A DNA stretch of 64,000 nt. Source: Zingiber officinale. Taxonomy: Eukaryota; Streptophyta; Magnoliopsida; Zingiberales; Zingiberaceae. The notes under the pieces are model-generated. The model saw only the letters and a list, made by a program, of their open reading frames with translations, was not told the origin of the DNA and made no database searches. Both the position numbers and the translations under genes were made by a program. Below, piece after piece: positions 46,337-58,638 of this stretch. The DNA is taken from assembly GCF_018446385.1 (NCBI RefSeq), contig NC_055986.1, positions 25,034,302 to 25,098,301 of the forward strand, given 5' to 3'. The first letter of the stretch is position 1. Every line of letters starts with the position of its first letter.

Positions 46337-49300
46337 ATATCTCCATTCTATAATCTAAAAACTTGCTACGAATTGTGAAATAGTTTAGAAATTCAAATAA
46401 GCTAGGTCTAACACTGGATTTGAAGTCTACAACATGTAATTGGAAATTTATAATATTATTATAATTTAGCTTAAATCTCTAACTAAGTTTTGACTTAAAA
46501 ATAAATTGGTGATTGTTGTTTTTGTAAATTAAAATTTGACAGGGTGTGTTGTTCATTAAAATCCTTAAGGTACACATGTTCCGTGCCAACAAGCACGGAG
46601 CAAGAATTTTAACTGTAACAGTTATAACTAAGTTTTGATACTATATCTAGATTTTTCTCTCTCAAACATTCCTAGGGAACATGAATTTAAAGAAATACAA
46701 GTACCCTAGGGCCATCAGTGGATTTTGGTCAAAATCTACTGATGGATCTAGACAGGTCTGATTACACTCATTTCAAGTCTTGTGAGTTTATGGTCTTACA
46801 AGGACTCCAACGATATTATCCATTACTTATTTATAGCTCTCTAGATGTGATCAAACATTACAAAAAAATTTAGCTTGATTGTAGGCTTGATATGTGATAA
46901 TATCATGCCCACGTTAAGGCTGATATTATCCTATATCAGGCCTACGTTGAGCATGATATGGTATCATATCAAGCCGAACTTGGGACTGATAGGTTGGGAG
47001 CTTGGTCACTTTATTCAACCAATTACTACTAAGTTTTTGATCCCGATATCTAAAACTCAAGACTATATCTCCGTTCTATAATCTAAAAACTTACTACAAA
47101 TTATGAAATAGTTTAGAAATTCAAATAAGCTAGGTCCAACACTAGATTTGAAGTTTATAGCGTGTGATTGGAAATTTTTAATATTATTGTAATTTAGCTT
47201 AAATCTCTAACTAAGTTTTGACGTAAAAATAAATTGGTGGTTGTTGTTTTTGTAAATTAAAATTTGACAGGGTGTGTTGTTCATTAAAATCCTTAAGATA
47301 CACATGTTCTGTGTCAACTGGCATACAGTAAGAACTTCATTTGTAGCGGTTACAACTAAGTTTTGACACCATATCTAGCTTCTCCTCTCTCAAGCCTTCC
47401 CGGGGAATGTGAATTTGAAGAAATCTAAATACCCTAGGGCTATTAGTGAGTTTCAATTAAAACCACTGATGGACCTAGGCAGGTCTTATTGCACCCATTT
47501 TAAGGTTTGTGAGTTTTTGGTCTTGCAAGGACTCCAACGGTAGTATCTATTAGTTATTTATAGCTCTATAGAGGTGATTGAACGTTATGAAAAAATTTAG
47601 CCTGATTGTGGGCTTGATATGAGATAATATCAAGCCCATGTTGGACCCAATATTATTCCATATTAGGCCTATATTGGGCCTGATATGATACCATGTCAAG
47701 CCTAACGTGGGCCTGATAGGTTGGGACCTTGGCCACTTTTTCATCTGATCACTACTAAGTTTTTTATCCCGATATCTAAAACATGAGACCATATCTCCAT
47801 TCTATAATCTAAAAACTTGCTACGGATTGTGGAATAGTTTAGAAATTCAAATAGGCTAGGTCCAACACAGGATTTGAAGTCTACAATGTATGATTAGAAA
47901 TTTTTAATATTATTGTAATTTACTTAAATCTCTAACTAAGTTTTGACTTAAAAATAAATTAGTGGTTGTGTATTTTGTAAATAAAATTTGGCAGGGTGTG
48001 TTGTTCATTAAAATCCATAAGGTACACATGTTTCGTGCCAACTGGTATGGAGCAAGAACTTCAACTGTAACAATTACAACTAAGTTTTGACACCATATCT
48101 AGCTTCTCCTCTCTCAAACCTTCCTAAGGAGCGTGAATTTAAAGAAATCCATGTATCCTAGGGTCATTAGTGGATTTTGATTAAAGTCCACAGATGGACC
48201 TAGACAAGTCCAATTGCACCCATATCAAGTGTTATGATTTTTTAGTCTTTCAAGGACTCTAACGGTGTTATCTATTACTTGTTTATAGCTCTCTAGAGGT
48301 GATTGAATATTACGAAAAAAATTCAACCTGATTATAGGCTTGATAGGTTGGAACCTTAGCTGCTTTGTTCAATCGATCACTACCAAGTTTTTGATCCCGA
48401 TATCTAAAACTTGAGACCATATCTCCATTCTATAATCTAAAAACTTGCTACGCATTGTAAAATGGTTTATAAATTCAAATAGCTTATGTCCAAAGCTGGA
48501 TTTGAAGTCTACAGCATGTGATTGGAAATTTCTAATATTATTGTAATTTACCTTAAATCTTTGACTAAGTTTTGACTTAAAAATAAATTGGTGGATGTTG
48601 TTTTTGTAAATTGAAATTTGACAGGGTGTGTTGTTCATTAAAATTGTTAAGGTACACATGTTCTATGCCAACTGGCAATGAGCAAAAACTTCATTTGTAG
48701 TGGTTACAACTAAGTTTTGACATCAGATCTAGCTTCTCCTCTCTTAAATCTTTCTAGGGAATGTGAATTTGAAGAAATTGAAGTACCCTAAGACCATCAG
48801 TGAGTTTCGATCAAAGTCCATTGATGGATCTAGACAAGTCCAATTGCACCAATTTCAAGTTTGTGAGTTTTTCATCTTACAAGGACTCTAATGATGCTAT
48901 CCATTACTTATTTATAGCTCTATAGAGGTGATCGAATGTTATAAAAAAATTCAGCTTGATTGTGAGCCTGACATGGGATAATATCAGGCCCACGTTGGGC
49001 TTGATATTATCCCATATTAGGCCCATGTTAGGCCTAATATGGTATTATATCAGGCCCAACGTGAGCTTGCTGGTTGAGACCTTGGCCTCTTTGTTCAATC
49101 TATCACTACCAAGTTTTTGTTCTCGATATATAAAACTTAAGACCACATCTCCGTTCTATAATATAAAAACTTACTACGGATTGTGAATTAGTTTAGAAAT
49201 TCAATTAGGCTAGGTTCAACACTGGATTTGAAGTCTACAATGTGTGATTGGAAATTTCTAATATTATTGTAATTTACCTTAAATCTCTAACTAAGTTTTG

Positions 49301-50197
49301 ACTTAAAAATAAATTCGTTATTGTTGTTTTTTATATTAAAATTCTACAGGGTGTGTTGTTCATTAAAATCCTTAAGGTACACATGTTCCATGCCAACTGA
49401 CACATAGCAATAACTCTATTTGTAGTGGTTAAAACTAAGTTTTAACACCATATCTAGCTTCTCCTCTATCAAACTTTCCTAGGAAATATAAATTTGAAGA
49501 AATCTAAGTACCCTAGGGTCATCAGTGGGTTTCGGTCAAAATCCATTGATGGACGTAGACAAGTCCAATTGCACCCATTTCAAGTCTTGTGAGTTTTTGG
49601 TCTTACAAGGACTCTAACGGTGCTATCCATTACTTATTTATAGCCTTTTAGAGGTGATCAAACGTTACGAAAAAATTTATCTTGATTGTGGGCCTGATAT
49701 GGGATAATATCAGACTCACATTGGGCCTAATATTATCTCATATTAGGCCCATGTTGGGCCTGATAGGTTGGGACCTTGCCCGCTTTGTTTAACCGATCAC
49801 TATTAAGTTTTTGTTCCCAATATCTAAAACTTGAGACCATATCTCCATTTTATAATCTAAAAACTTGCTACAAATTGTAAATTAGTTTAGAAATTCAAAT
49901 AGGCTAGGTCCAACATTGGATTTGAAATCTATCGTGTGTGATTGGAAATTTCTAATATTATTGTAATTTACCTTAAATCTTTAACTAAGTTTTGACTTAA
50001 AAAATAAATTGGGAATTGTTGTTTTTGTAAACTAAAATTTGAAAGGGTGTGTCGTTCATTAAAATCCTTAAAGTACAAATGTTCCATGGCAACTTGCATA
50101 GAGCAAGAACTTCAATTGTAGTAGTTACAACTAAGTTTTGACATCATATATAACTTCTCCTCTCTCAGACCTTCCTAGGGAATGTGAATTTGAAGAA
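46337..50197 (+). repeat. Left tandem array, units of about 630-730 bp
   Basis: Units start near 46337, 47065, 47791, 48419, 49145 and 49839, each at a(t/c)atctcc(a/g)ttctataat. Lengths are about 728, 726, 628, 726 and 694, then a partial unit ending near 50197. Each unit carries the recognisable phrases acttgctac, gtgtgttgttcattaaaat, gtgccaactggc, cttctcctctct and ttgcaaggactccaacgg. Most have a block of about 75-105 bp of GGCCTGATAT-type palindromes (for example about 46884-46990). The 47791 unit lacks it, as does 36271. The array belongs to the element holding the Ulp1 gene. Confidence 0.9.
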
Positions 50198-50960
50198 ATA
50201 ATTTTTTTAAAAAATAAAAATGAATAAATTAAAAAAAATATTTAAAATAAAAATAATATATATATATTAATATTAAAAATAAAAATAAAGGAAAATAAAA
50301 TAGAGTAAAATAGATTTTATTGATTAAAAAATTATATAATGAAATGAAATATATCTATAAAATATAAAATACATTTTTATAATATAAAAAAGTAGTAATA
50401 TATTGAATAAAATAAATATATTAAGTAGAAAATAATAACCTAAAAGTTAAAAAAATAATAATAATAAAAATAAAAATAAAAATAAAAAAATACAATAAAA
50501 TAAAATAAAAATAAATATAATTATATTATAATTAAAATTAAAGGAAAATAAAATATGAGAAAAATAGAGTATATAGATTAAAAAAAAAATCATATAATTA
50601 AATGAAAAATATAAAAAAATATAAAATACATTTTTATAATATAAAAATAAGGAGTAATATATAGAATAAAATAAATATATTAAGTAGAAAATAAGTAACT
50701 TAAAATTTAAAAATTAATAGAATAAAAGTAGAATAAAAATGAAAATATACATAATTATATTGAAATTAAAATTAAAGGAAAATAAAATTAGAAAAAACAA
50801 AGTATATAGATTTAAAAAATTGTATAATGACATGAAATATATAAATAAAATATAAAATACATTTTTATAATATAAAAAAATGGAGTAATATATATAGAAT
50901 AAATTAAAAATAATAAATAGAAAATAAATAACTTAAAAGTTAACAAATTAAAATTAATTA
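50198..50960. repeat. Extremely AT-rich triplicated segment
   Basis: About 760 bp of almost pure A/T. A phrase with aaaatacatttttataat recurs near 50366, 50622 and 50855, giving three diverged units of about 230-260 bp. No gene. It lies between the left array and the Ulp1-type gene. Confidence 0.75.
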
Positions 50961-51268
50961 TTTTTCGACATTGGGCTTGATGTTGGGGGATATTAGGTGA
51001 ACATTTGAATTACATTACAAGCTCACACTCTCCTGCTTCGGCCACCGTTGTCTTCTTGAAGGAAACCTACATAGCTTCATTTGAGGCATGCCTCTAGCAT
51101 CACCGACATTCGATCATTGATTTTGTACGCAACTCTGTTGTTTGTTTAGTGGCTATTTTTATAATGGTTTCACCTAGGGTTTGTGTTATTGTTAAGGGCA
51201 TATTAGAATAAGAGCAGAGCCATTATTATAGAATCTAAGAGTTTTTTTCTGTGTATGATTGTTGATTT
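50961..51268 (+). other. Leader region before the Ulp1-type transposon gene
   Basis: A short 'cgacattgggcttgatgttg' phrase here resembles the palindrome block of the array. The rest may be the 5' part of the transposon gene. No confident exon was identified. Confidence 0.35.
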
Positions 51269-51780
51269 ATGGTTACTAAGTTTGGAATGGCTACAAAAGG
51301 AGTGTCGACAAGTGGAGGAGCTGCTCTGCCCAGTTTCCAAGTTATGTTAACAGAGGATCGAACTAAAAGAATGAACTGGAAAAGTACTCTTTGCCATTTC
51401 AGGAAGTTTATTTCTTCTGTTAAATCGACTGTAGAACAAGAACAGATGATTCGAGGCACACCCTTTTCGTGGATCCTTGACCTCCCTATTAGTTCTTTTA
51501 TTAGAGCTTAGGTCCAGAATATGTTTGATAATTGGGATAAGGAGGAACACAACTTCATCTTCTACGGGAAAAAATTGAAATTTATAAAGGTAGATGTTGA
51601 ACTGATTCTAGGTCTATCGAACAATTGAAAGATAGTTCGTCTCGATTTAAATGAGGCCTCAAGCCCACTATACATAGTTTTTCCAAGAGTCTAATTGTTC
51701 TACCAAACATTTGGAGAAACTTATAAGGAAGTCAAGATTAAATGAAAAGCTGTACTGTCAACTGTATATCCTGTATTTTT
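51269..51780 (+). pseudogene. N-terminal part of an Ulp1-type MULE gene (Kaonashi-like)
   Basis: The plus strand encodes MATKGVSTSGGAALPSFQVM onward, then IRGTPFSWILDLPIS, a stop, then NMFDNWDKEEHNFIFYGKKL and FIKVDVELILGLSNN in the same frame (51269-51627). The layout 'tPF.w.ldlP...G..l.f...dv.liLGL' is the N-terminal region common to transposon-borne Ulp1 protease genes of plants. The frame has stops. The gene appears to continue at 56461 after a large retroelement-containing insertion. Confidence 0.65.
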
Positions 51781-52783
51781 TTTATAACTGTTCTATTTTA
51801 TGGTAGTAGCAGCATTCTTAGAATACCTATTGATCATGTCAGGAAGTTGAGAAGACGGAACGACCGGAATGATGTGGCTGGAATGCTGACTAAGTCGTCA
51901 TGCCCCTAAGGGGGAGGGTATGATATCATGTCTTCCATGTTGACCAAATCGTCATAAGGTCTTTGGTCAACACTACCTGCAGATAGCCACCGAGTTTCCT
52001 CGGTCCCTTGCACCCCGATGCTTGAGGCGGATTCCACGAATATATAAGAAGTAGACTAAATAATAGCATAATAAAATGAATAAAGAGTGAGTATGATGAC
52101 GTACCCTAGCCCAGGGGGCACCCTCTGGTTGATCGGTGAGCTGGTCATGACGCTGATCGAGTAGTCATGGAACTGAAGGGTAGATGAATGTGAGTCGGAG
52201 GAGCCGAATCTGATGGCACAAAGCTAGATTTGACGACATAGAGCCAGATGCGGTGGGGATCTATCAGTACAAAGCTAGATGCGGTCTGGATTGTCAGAAT
52301 ATGATAGCGGCACGTAGGCCAGAATATAATAACAGCTCAAAGGATGGATAATACCAACAACTCACAATCATAATAGTTGTGCGAAGAGCGAAACACAGCG
52401 GCTCGATGGTCGGAACGCAACAATGGATCAGATGTCAGATCGACATTGAAAGCGTGCTATAGTATGAACAACTCGGAGGATGGCGTCGTCTAACCGTGAG
52501 GGCAATAAGGAAGAGGGGGAGATCGGAGATCTTCCCGGCACCGTTGGTCAGAGAGGTAGTGTAGCGTCCAAGGCTTAAAAGAGGAGGTCCAGCCGTCTGA
52601 GGGAGGCTGGTGGCTAGACACGAGGAAGTCAATGTCGTCGGCTAGTTGTAGACGACAGAGAGAAAGGGGTGGCTAGCGTAAGCGATCATCACTGGTAGCG
52701 GTGCGAAGGCATGGCTAGCGGAAGAGACTTGGTGCTCATGTGCGTAGGTGGTGTGAATGAAGGGCGGTGTTGGCCAACGAAGA
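51781..52783. other. Unresolved, probably transposon-derived sequence
   Basis: The region contains repeated 'gctagat' and 'gcggt' phrases and many 'gatgg/cggag' motifs, unlike the AT-rich DNA on both sides. Short ORFs have no similarity I recognise. It probably belongs to a retroelement LTR or a non-coding element inserted in the Ulp1 gene. Confidence 0.35.
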
Positions 52784-52809
52784 ATCAAGGCTGGCTGCAA
52801 AGCCGGTGG
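52784..52809 (+). repeat. 26-bp direct repeat, left copy
   Basis: An exact 26-bp match to 55801-55826, starting atcaaggctg and ending agccggtgg. The match breaks immediately outside on both sides. It brackets a truncated copia fragment. Confidence 0.85.
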
Positions 52810-55800
52810 TTTGCAGCTAAATGGTTCAATTGAACCTTGACCTAAAGTCCAAGTTTTGACTTTCTCTTGATGTATATGCCCATACTTACCCACAATGCAT
52901 CACTAGCATTGGTTTATATGACATCTATACATCCAAAATCAATTATCATGCTATATGACCCCAATGTCATATTTTTTGCATGAAACATAAACTAATTATG
53001 TCAAATCCCTAGGTTTGAGACTCAAGTTCGTCTCCAAACCACTTGTCACATTCCATGACTCTTCTAGACTCCCAAGTAAAATTCACTTGAGATCCATTAG
53101 CCATGGGTCCCAAATTGACTCTTTGAGCTCCCCTAGAGCTCTTAACCTTGGTCACCTCCCTATGTGACTCATCCACAATTGCTAGGCCACATCGGTGCAC
53201 CTCCGGTGACACTTGGCCTACAAGCCTAACCTTTTTAACCTTGAACACATTGTCCTTGGTTAATTTCTTCTTACCATTAAATAAATTTCCCTTGTCATTT
53301 ATTGGCTTCTCCTTACTATAGTCATATGCAATCCTAGCATAAGACTTTCTCTTAGTCTTGGAGACACTAGATCGGTATCCCAAACCTGATCTATCATTGT
53401 TGGATCTTTGGCTACCCAACACTATACTCAACCCTCTAGATCCAACATTGAATCTATCTAGGGTTTTCTCCAATTGATTAATCTTTGCCTTCAAAGCTTG
53501 ATTTTCCCTTTCTAGGTCCCTAACCCTAGAGTTGATTTGTCCACATTGGACATTCCTAAACCTACCCTTTCTAGGCATGTGTCTCCCCTTCTTGGGATTA
53601 ATGCCTTGATTCTCCTTAGGTCTATCGTGTCTAGATTTATCATGAATTGGTCTCCTAGGATTATGATCCACATTAACCCTACTCATATCATGATATTTAA
53701 ATCCAAAATTTTGCATGGGTATATAATGATAATCAAAATCATTTCTCCTATCATGCATGGGAACATAAGAATTTGAATTTGAATTACGATTCAAATTTGG
53801 GTATACCTCCCTTATCCTTGAAGCTCTCCCTTGATTTGAGCTCCTCTTCTTCTTCTCCCATTTCTTTAAATGTGCAAGCTTCTTGATTTCCCTCTTCTTG
53901 GGCCATTTGGTGTGGTAGTGTCCCTTCTCTCCACACGTGAAACATCGAATGCACATTCTCCTCCTTTAGGCTTCTTCTTTCCTATAACTCAAATTAAATT
54001 CTAAAGGAATTGAATTGAGTTTAAGAGTTACCTCTTTCTTACCCAATGGACACCTGCTCTTGTAATATCCCTTCTCATTTCACCCGAAGCAAATGATGTA
54101 GTCCTTTGACTTGACTTCGGTGGAGACGCTCACTAAGTTGACCTCCAAGACCTCTTCTTCATCCGTCTTGAATTCTTCTTCAACCCTTGAGGATGTTGAT
54201 GATGCTTCCTCATCCTCCTTCTCCTCCTCGGATGTTGAGCATGGCTCAACTTCCTGTTGCACCACCTCCTCTCCTTGAGCAATTGAACCCATTTCCTTGG
54301 GCTCTCTTTCTTCTTGTATAGGCATAGGTTTTCCCAAGGAACCTTCTTTATTTTGCTCCATAAATCGTGGACATTCTTGTATTTACCTACACAACTCATC
54401 ACATCATTAGGTAAAATATCAATTAAAGTAGATATTACCTTATCATTTGCCTTTGATTATGAGGTTTGCTCCTTTGTCCAATGATGTGGTCAGAGTCTCT
54501 TTCCTTTCTTGTCTCTTGGGACATTGAATAACTCCTTGACCACCATCATGGTGTCCCAATCTGTATTGAAGAAGACCTCCATCTTTATCATCTAATACGT
54601 GATGCCCCATAAGCCTCCTCCTTCAAACTTTAGAGGTGCTATCAAGCCGGCCATCTTCTTGCTTCCTCGGCGATTAGTTCGAAGGAGAGCGTCCTCGCTC
54701 TGATAACACTTGTTGGAGATCTTGCGGCTGGCTAGAAGAGGGGTTGGATAGATGACACCCCCAAATGATCGCTTTCTAAGTATTCGTTAGTTGTGCAGTG
54801 GAATAATACAAGAACAAATATGAATACGAATACAAATATAAACAAGAAAGCTAATCTAAAGACAATAAGGAAATGCAAACCACTAACACATTTATTTACT
54901 TGGTTCAGAGATAATTTTCTCCTACTTCATGGCTGTGCGTAAGGTGGATGATCCCTCAATCCGTCAGTGGATTAGTCTCCCATAAACTCCGGCTAACTCA
55001 AGTCTCCTTGTGGGTGGACAAACCTCACCACAATTCCAACCAAGACCTCTTGGATTACACAAGCACTTGAGAACTAGTAGACTACTAATTAGACTTTAAC
55101 CAAGTCCAATTTTGTCATCTTGGCCGGCTATCCTAAGCTCCTTCTTATAGAGCTTTGAAGAAAACAACCTTACTATTTTACCGTTATAAGTTGACTTGCG
55201 TATGCACCAGTTGACTGGTGCCTGGCCAAGGACTCTCTTAATGGCTCTCTACCAGTCGACTACTACAGTGAACTAGTCGACTGCTATAATGCACCATGCG
55301 ATTGCTACAATGCACCAATCGATTGCTACAGTAACAACTACAATGTCGTTAACTTCTACAATACCCGTTGCCTGCTACAGTACCCCCGTTGACTGCTACA
55401 GCACCCCCTGAGATTTTTTTCTGAGTACAATCTCTCATGCACTCGTACCCTCATGACTCATTTAACTCTTCTTTGCAGCCTTGACCTCTTGCCTTCAAGC
55501 CTACTTCCTTTGGTTATCGTCCCTCGGATGCATCCAAGCCCGCGGCTCGTCCCTAATGTCATCCTTCGCATATGCCTTGAAGTCGCTTCCCTCAGCCCTT
55601 GTCCTTGCTTCCTTATCCACAGTCCCTCGGATGCTCCATCCTTCATGGACCCGAAGGCATTAAGCTGAGTCATATGTGTATCCTACAAACCTGCACACTC
55701 ACATGCACATATCAAATAACAAGAGTAAATCTAATTTAAACCCTTTGCCCAAACATCAAAATACATGGTCACACTGGACCATTGGGATTGCTCTAATAGG
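52810..55800 (-). mobile_element. Truncated copia (Sirevirus-like) fragment: 5' LTR plus gag
   Basis: Minus-strand fragment. An LTR (54711 to about 55755) ends GATCTCCAACA on the minus strand. It is followed by a primer-binding-site-like GTGTTATCAGAGC (about 54697-54709) and a gag-like region (about 54660-53000). Pol and the 3' LTR are absent. The LTR holds AGTCGACT-type palindromes (about 55215-55300), as in Sirevirus LTRs. The copy is broken. Confidence 0.7.
53009..54660 (-). pseudogene. Copia gag remnant with zinc knuckle
   Basis: On the minus strand the gag-like text includes an Asn/Lys-rich segment before LWSKIKK, an acidic Ser/Glu-rich stretch, and a zinc-knuckle-like CFTCGEKGHYHTK near 53930. 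A basic region and a coiled-coil-like stretch (LERENQALKAKINQLEK) follow. This order is typical of copia Sirevirus-type Gag. It is a broken fossil. Confidence 0.7.
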
Positions 55801-55826
55801 ATCAAGGCTGGCTGCAAAGCCGGTGG
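55801..55826 (+). repeat. 26-bp direct repeat, right copy
   Basis: Right copy of the 26-bp exact repeat at 52784-52809. Confidence 0.85.
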
Positions 55827-56460
55827 CCATTGGAGGTGGCTTGGACATGTGCGCACGCGAGAGAGAGAGATTGGAGTTGCAGCAGGGGAGGTGGCATGCG
55901 TGAGGTCCTACGATGGTGTGGTCACAAGAGAGAAGAAGAAACATAAGGTGGAGACCACACAGAGGAGATTGGTGAGAGGGGAGTCCTCCACGACGGAGAC
56001 GGAGTCAGCGTCATCGTCCTCATTTGTTGGCCCCCTCCTCCCCTTGAGGCGACGTGAAGTCCTCAAGCCAAAAGGCCCTCCTTTCTCCCTATGAACAATG
56101 CCCCATAAATGTCAAAACCCTCAAAATATAAAAAAACCAAAATGCCCCTTGCCACCTCTATAATTTCTCTTGGGCCCTTGTGATATATCTGAATCACCTG
56201 TGATATCACTAATTGACTGTGTAGATGATTTTGAAAACTTAGCTAGGTTTAACTGATGCAATGCAGTATACAGTTTCATGGCTCCTTAATTAGAAGCCAT
56301 TGGCTTAGAGCTTACATTGAGACCAAAACCACTTGTTGTTGATTCAACGCCCAAAGCCCCTTTCTCAAGGGGTTTCCAAATATTTTAGCTATAAGTTAGA
56401 TTATATTTTTCTCACAATATTTGTTATAAATATTATTTACTTTTATAATCATATTATAGG
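55827..56460. other. Unresolved sequence after the retroelement fragment
   Basis: A GA-rich and GC-rich part (to about 56095) with a (GA)n run at about 55859-55870 is followed by AT-rich DNA. A good splice acceptor (ttatag) at 56458-56460 leads into the next exon of the Ulp1-type gene. No separate gene is called. Confidence 0.35.
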
Positions 56461-58479
56461 TATGGGTGTGTGAGCACATCATAATCATTGATCCATACCA
56501 TCCTGAACAATTTCCTAGAATCCTATGGTAGAGTTGGCCTAACTATCATCTTCACATAATCAAAAGTTGATAGACCGTGTGACTGCAAATAAAATTATTA
56601 TAGATTTAATTCTAGCAGAGTCAGAGTTGGATTTAGTACCACACTGGACTCCTCAAACTCAAGGCCTTGAGTTGGTTGTCCAAGGATCTTCACATAAAGC
56701 CCAAGAAGGTATACTGTAGTGCCCAGAGATGGTAGACTGTAGTCAGTGCAAGGAAAAGAGAGAACAAATTAAAAATTTAAAGCAACAATTACATAGAGCT
56801 ATTAAAAGTTTGGAGGATGCTAATAGCAACATGGCAATGGTCATAAATGAAAAGGATAGTTTCTTAACAACAAAGGATATTTTACTTGCTGAGATGGAGT
56901 GCATGCTTAAAGAAAAAGATCTTCAAATAAGTGAACTTTGTGAGTTACGAGATAGGAGTGACAAAATTGCTGACACTAGCAATGTTGTTGTGGACAATAA
57001 AATTTTAATTGTAAAAGACAAAATCATAGCCAATATCGAAAATAAAATCAAAGAGCTCTAAAAAGTGCTGCAAAGTAAGGTCTAAGAAGAGCCAGGAGCA
57101 TCCCCTACCATGGATAAAGAGGGCATAAAACCTAATTCGCCAAGACTACCAACTAATTTTGGACTAGGCCCCAAGAGAAAGAGAACTTAGAGAAAATAAA
57201 TATATGAGGGTAAAAAAAAAAGACAAACGGATTGTTCAAGATGTAGAACCAGAAGCTCTTATTCCATCAAAGACTGAAGACACATGTTCATCAAATATAG
57301 AAATTAAATGTGTTGAACTGAAGATGCTCAAGACTAAAATATTAAAGGTAGGGTCGATTGTAGGTAATTCGTTCTTTTGTAATCCTTAATAACAGGTTAA
57401 TATTTGAATTTTTTCAACAAGTGAAGACATTTTTAAGAAGAATAAAGATGGTGTGATAGTAGGTGCATTATTGATGCTAAGTCAGTTAAAGTAAGTTAGT
57501 TGGTAGCGTAATTGCATAATCATATAAACCAATGATGATTATTGCAGTTGAATAATTTTAATAATGCTAACTTTTGTTTGACTGATTATGTAGGGTTATG
57601 GTGCTTCTAATATGGTCCAACGATACTTTCTCATTAGATATACATTCATTTATGACAATATTTGATTAACTCAATACACCAATGGAGATTGTATAAATGC
57701 TTATTGGACTATTCTAGCTAATGAAGCCAAAACCTCTAACTCACCATACTACCCATCCATATTTTGTAGGGTTAGATTTGAAGTAAGTACTTGAGCACCC
57801 TATCTTTTTTTTATATATATTGGATGTAGTTAACTAAAATTTTATCTTGTTTACATAGGAAATGTTTGGAATGATGCATGTGGGCGCATTGAAACAAAGT
57901 GCTAAAATTGATGAAGACAAGCCTATTAGATATATTTTCTGTCTTCTAAATAATGAAGATGATCATTGGCATCTAATGGTCATAGACCTAGAGGAAGTTT
58001 ATATAATTCATTATAACTCTCTCGACTCACAAAAAATTACACTGCTATTTTTGATAAAACTTTAAGTATTACGTTACACACACACACATATACAATAAGA
58101 GTTGGATATGTATTGATTACCAATGTCATTTATGTGTAGGTGTCATTTTTGAAGGAGCTAAACGGGTCATTCTATCACATATGGCATCGTGGTTTAGCAC
58201 CTTTCTCCGGGAGAGACTTTAAATCGATTAAAGTAAATAATCCCACACAAAGTAAATCGTAAGTATTTGTTTATGTTCCATCATCTTTATCACAAAATAG
58301 ACTTTTACAAATTTAATATTGTTTTCTTGTAGGTTAGATTGCGTTTTTTTTTTATGATGCGCTATGTAGAGAGTTTGGTGTTTCAGAGATCAATGTACTT
58401 TATCCAAGCTAAAATGAGAGCTTATAGATTTAGGTTTGAACATAAAATAATGGCTGACAAAAACTTTAACTTGTAAATT
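56461..58479 (+). pseudogene. C-terminal part of the Ulp1-type transposon gene
   Basis: Pieces on the plus strand, in order: VWVCEHIIIIDPYHPEQFPR (56464-56523), and a coiled-coil ORF at 56729-57061 (MVDCSQCKEKREQIKNLKQQ onward). Then comes a protease region with RYIFCLLNNEDDHWHLMVID and VYIIHYNSLDSQ (about 57929-58033), then LDC followed by a long T-run (about 58333-58350), then MRYVESLVFQRSMYF to a stop near 58476. The His in DHWHL, the Asp in NSLDS and the Cys in LDC fit the His-Asp-Cys triad of C48/Ulp1 proteases. The T-run shifts the frame right after the Cys. Normal introns may separate other pieces. This is the hallmark second gene of Kaonashi-type MULEs. Confidence 0.7.
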
Positions 58480-58638
58480 GTTTATTTGTAATTAAAAATA
58501 CATGTAATATGTTGTTCTTGTAATGATATACTATTTGTTTAATGTATATTGTTTCGTATCAAATTTTAGTTAAACGGTTGTAAAATTTTTGAACTACATT
58601 TCTATGTTTCAAAGTTTGATGTTTTAGAGTTTAAACAG

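Noticed and set aside
46337-50197. Regular repeats suggesting a CRISPR-like or centromeric satellite array
   Set aside because: Units are about 0.7 kb without spacers in a plant genome, and the inverted copy around an Ulp1 gene ties them to a transposon.
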